Origin: Luscinia megarhynchos
Lineage: Eukaryota > Chordata > Aves > Passeriformes > Turdidae
Assembly (NCBI GenBank): GCA_034336665.1
Contig: CM067566.1
Location: 19,946,330-20,010,329 of the forward strand
Direction of reading: 5' to 3'
Length of the DNA stretch: 64,000 nucleotides
Shown: positions 63,101-64,000 of the stretch, piece by piece
How positions within the stretch are numbered: the stretch's first letter is position 1
Layout of the letters: every line of letters starts with the position of its first letter
Program-made: the position numbers and the translations under genes
The notes under the pieces: generated by a model
What the model was told of the DNA's origin: nothing
Seen by the model: the letters and a program-made list of their open reading frames with translations, nothing else
The model's database searches: none

Positions 63101-64000
63101 CCTTTTGTCTCTTCCCACACACAATATTTTCATGTAATGATGAGTTCTATTATTTTTCTGTGATATTTGTTCTGAAATTCCAGTTCTGCTTGTTTTGGTT
63201 ATTTTTTCATTGTGTTTGGAAAGCTCCAACTACTCTGTTTGGGGGTCATATCTTGAGCTGCATTCTATTTCTTGGTCTCCATCTGTGCAAATCACTTCTA
63301 ACTTGTGTTCAGGAAGACAATTTAAAAAATCTAGATGTAGTCTGAACTAAGATTTTGTGAGTAGCTGAATTGTACATAATATGAGAGGTGGCACTTGCTC
63401 AGGAAGTATGCTCCACATCTGTTCCCCTCTCACCTACCTCGGGAAGGTAGAAGCCTCTTTGAAGCTGAGTCTACCACAGGGTGTCTACTCCAGAGAGTAA
63501 AAGGGAATGCTTAGACCTGGTTTTTCCTTCGTGATGACTATGTTGAAATGATCAAATCTGAAACTGCTTTGAAGTAAGAATGATGGTATGCAGTTTAAAA
63601 TTGTGAAGAAACATTTTTTTAATCTGTCATTGTGTTATTTTGTCTTTCTTTGGGAATTTTGTGTGTGTTTTAAAGGTACTTGAGACCTAATTATATGAAA
63701 CTACCGTTTCTGCGTCAGCTTATCTGATATGAATATAATTATATTAATATAATGTGATGGGGGAAACACTAACCTTTGCTACTACTTTCAAACTTTTGTG
63801 ATGTAAGACAGTGGGCGTTGACAGGGAAAAAATGAAGGTGTTCATTAAAATACCAAATTTTCAGAAGAACAAGGTAGATATTTAATGCCAGTGGAGCTGC
63901 AAAACCAGACTGAATATAGTCAACTAGTCTGTTGTCTTCATAAAATACTCAGTATGCAGCCTCCTCAATAGATTTCAGTAAAATAATAAAATGTAAGTCT

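Larger units (their letters stand above)
57313..64000. other. AT-rich non-coding stretch to the window end
   Basis: No gene is recognised. A 110-codon minus-strand frame at 59934-60266 is the second longest of the window, but it overlaps a candidate L3-like relic and resembles no family I know. Segments at 62760-62950 and 63380-63500 are a little more GC-rich, without a match. Nothing else stands out. Confidence 0.55.

Overview
This window looks like AT-rich, gene-poor DNA from a bird macrochromosome: intergenic, or the inside of a very long intron. The bird call rests on the repeats. At least seven pieces come from CR1 non-LTR retrotransposons. One is a degenerate copy retaining endonuclease and reverse-transcriptase similarity. 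Several others are the short 3' ends typical of avian CR1, with tails of the ATTCTATGATTCTATGA type. There are also avian-type endogenous retrovirus LTRs. A songbird-like or other neoavian host is plausible, but I cannot name the species. I recognise no protein-coding exon, tRNA, rRNA, known ncRNA or CRISPR array. The longest open frame is 115 codons, and the longer frames are explained by simple repeats, CR1 remnants or chance.

Layout. 1-12262: mostly unique AT-rich DNA with T tracts, two candidate ancient MIR-type SINE remnants and small hairpins. 12263-12327: a 30-T run joined to a G-quadruplex-type G tract. 14270-14730: a possible old LTR on the minus strand. 15175-15502: an (AAAC)n block and an inverted (GTTT)n block about 170 bp apart. 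16026-16306, 23742-23876 and 25265-25319: CR1 3' ends, the last flanked by long direct repeats. 31592-34210: the most complex locus, a minus-strand CR1 ORF2 remnant split by a 722-bp solo LTR that carries a TATA box, a polyA signal and a perfect 6-bp target-site duplication. 35372-35642, 38401-38754 and 44657-44796: more CR1 3' ends. 52378-52470 and 60100-60185: candidate very old L3/CR1-like 3' remnants. 56798-57312: an ERVL-like LTR on the plus strand. Microsatellites and G/T-rich or A/C-rich tracts are scattered throughout.

No genes act together here. The biology is a layered record of insertions: old MIR/L3-like relics, then CR1 copies, then LTR insertions. I looked for a novel system and did not find one. 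The best-supported observations are the LTR-in-CR1 nesting and the 55-bp CR1 insertion between direct repeats of about 24-26 bp.
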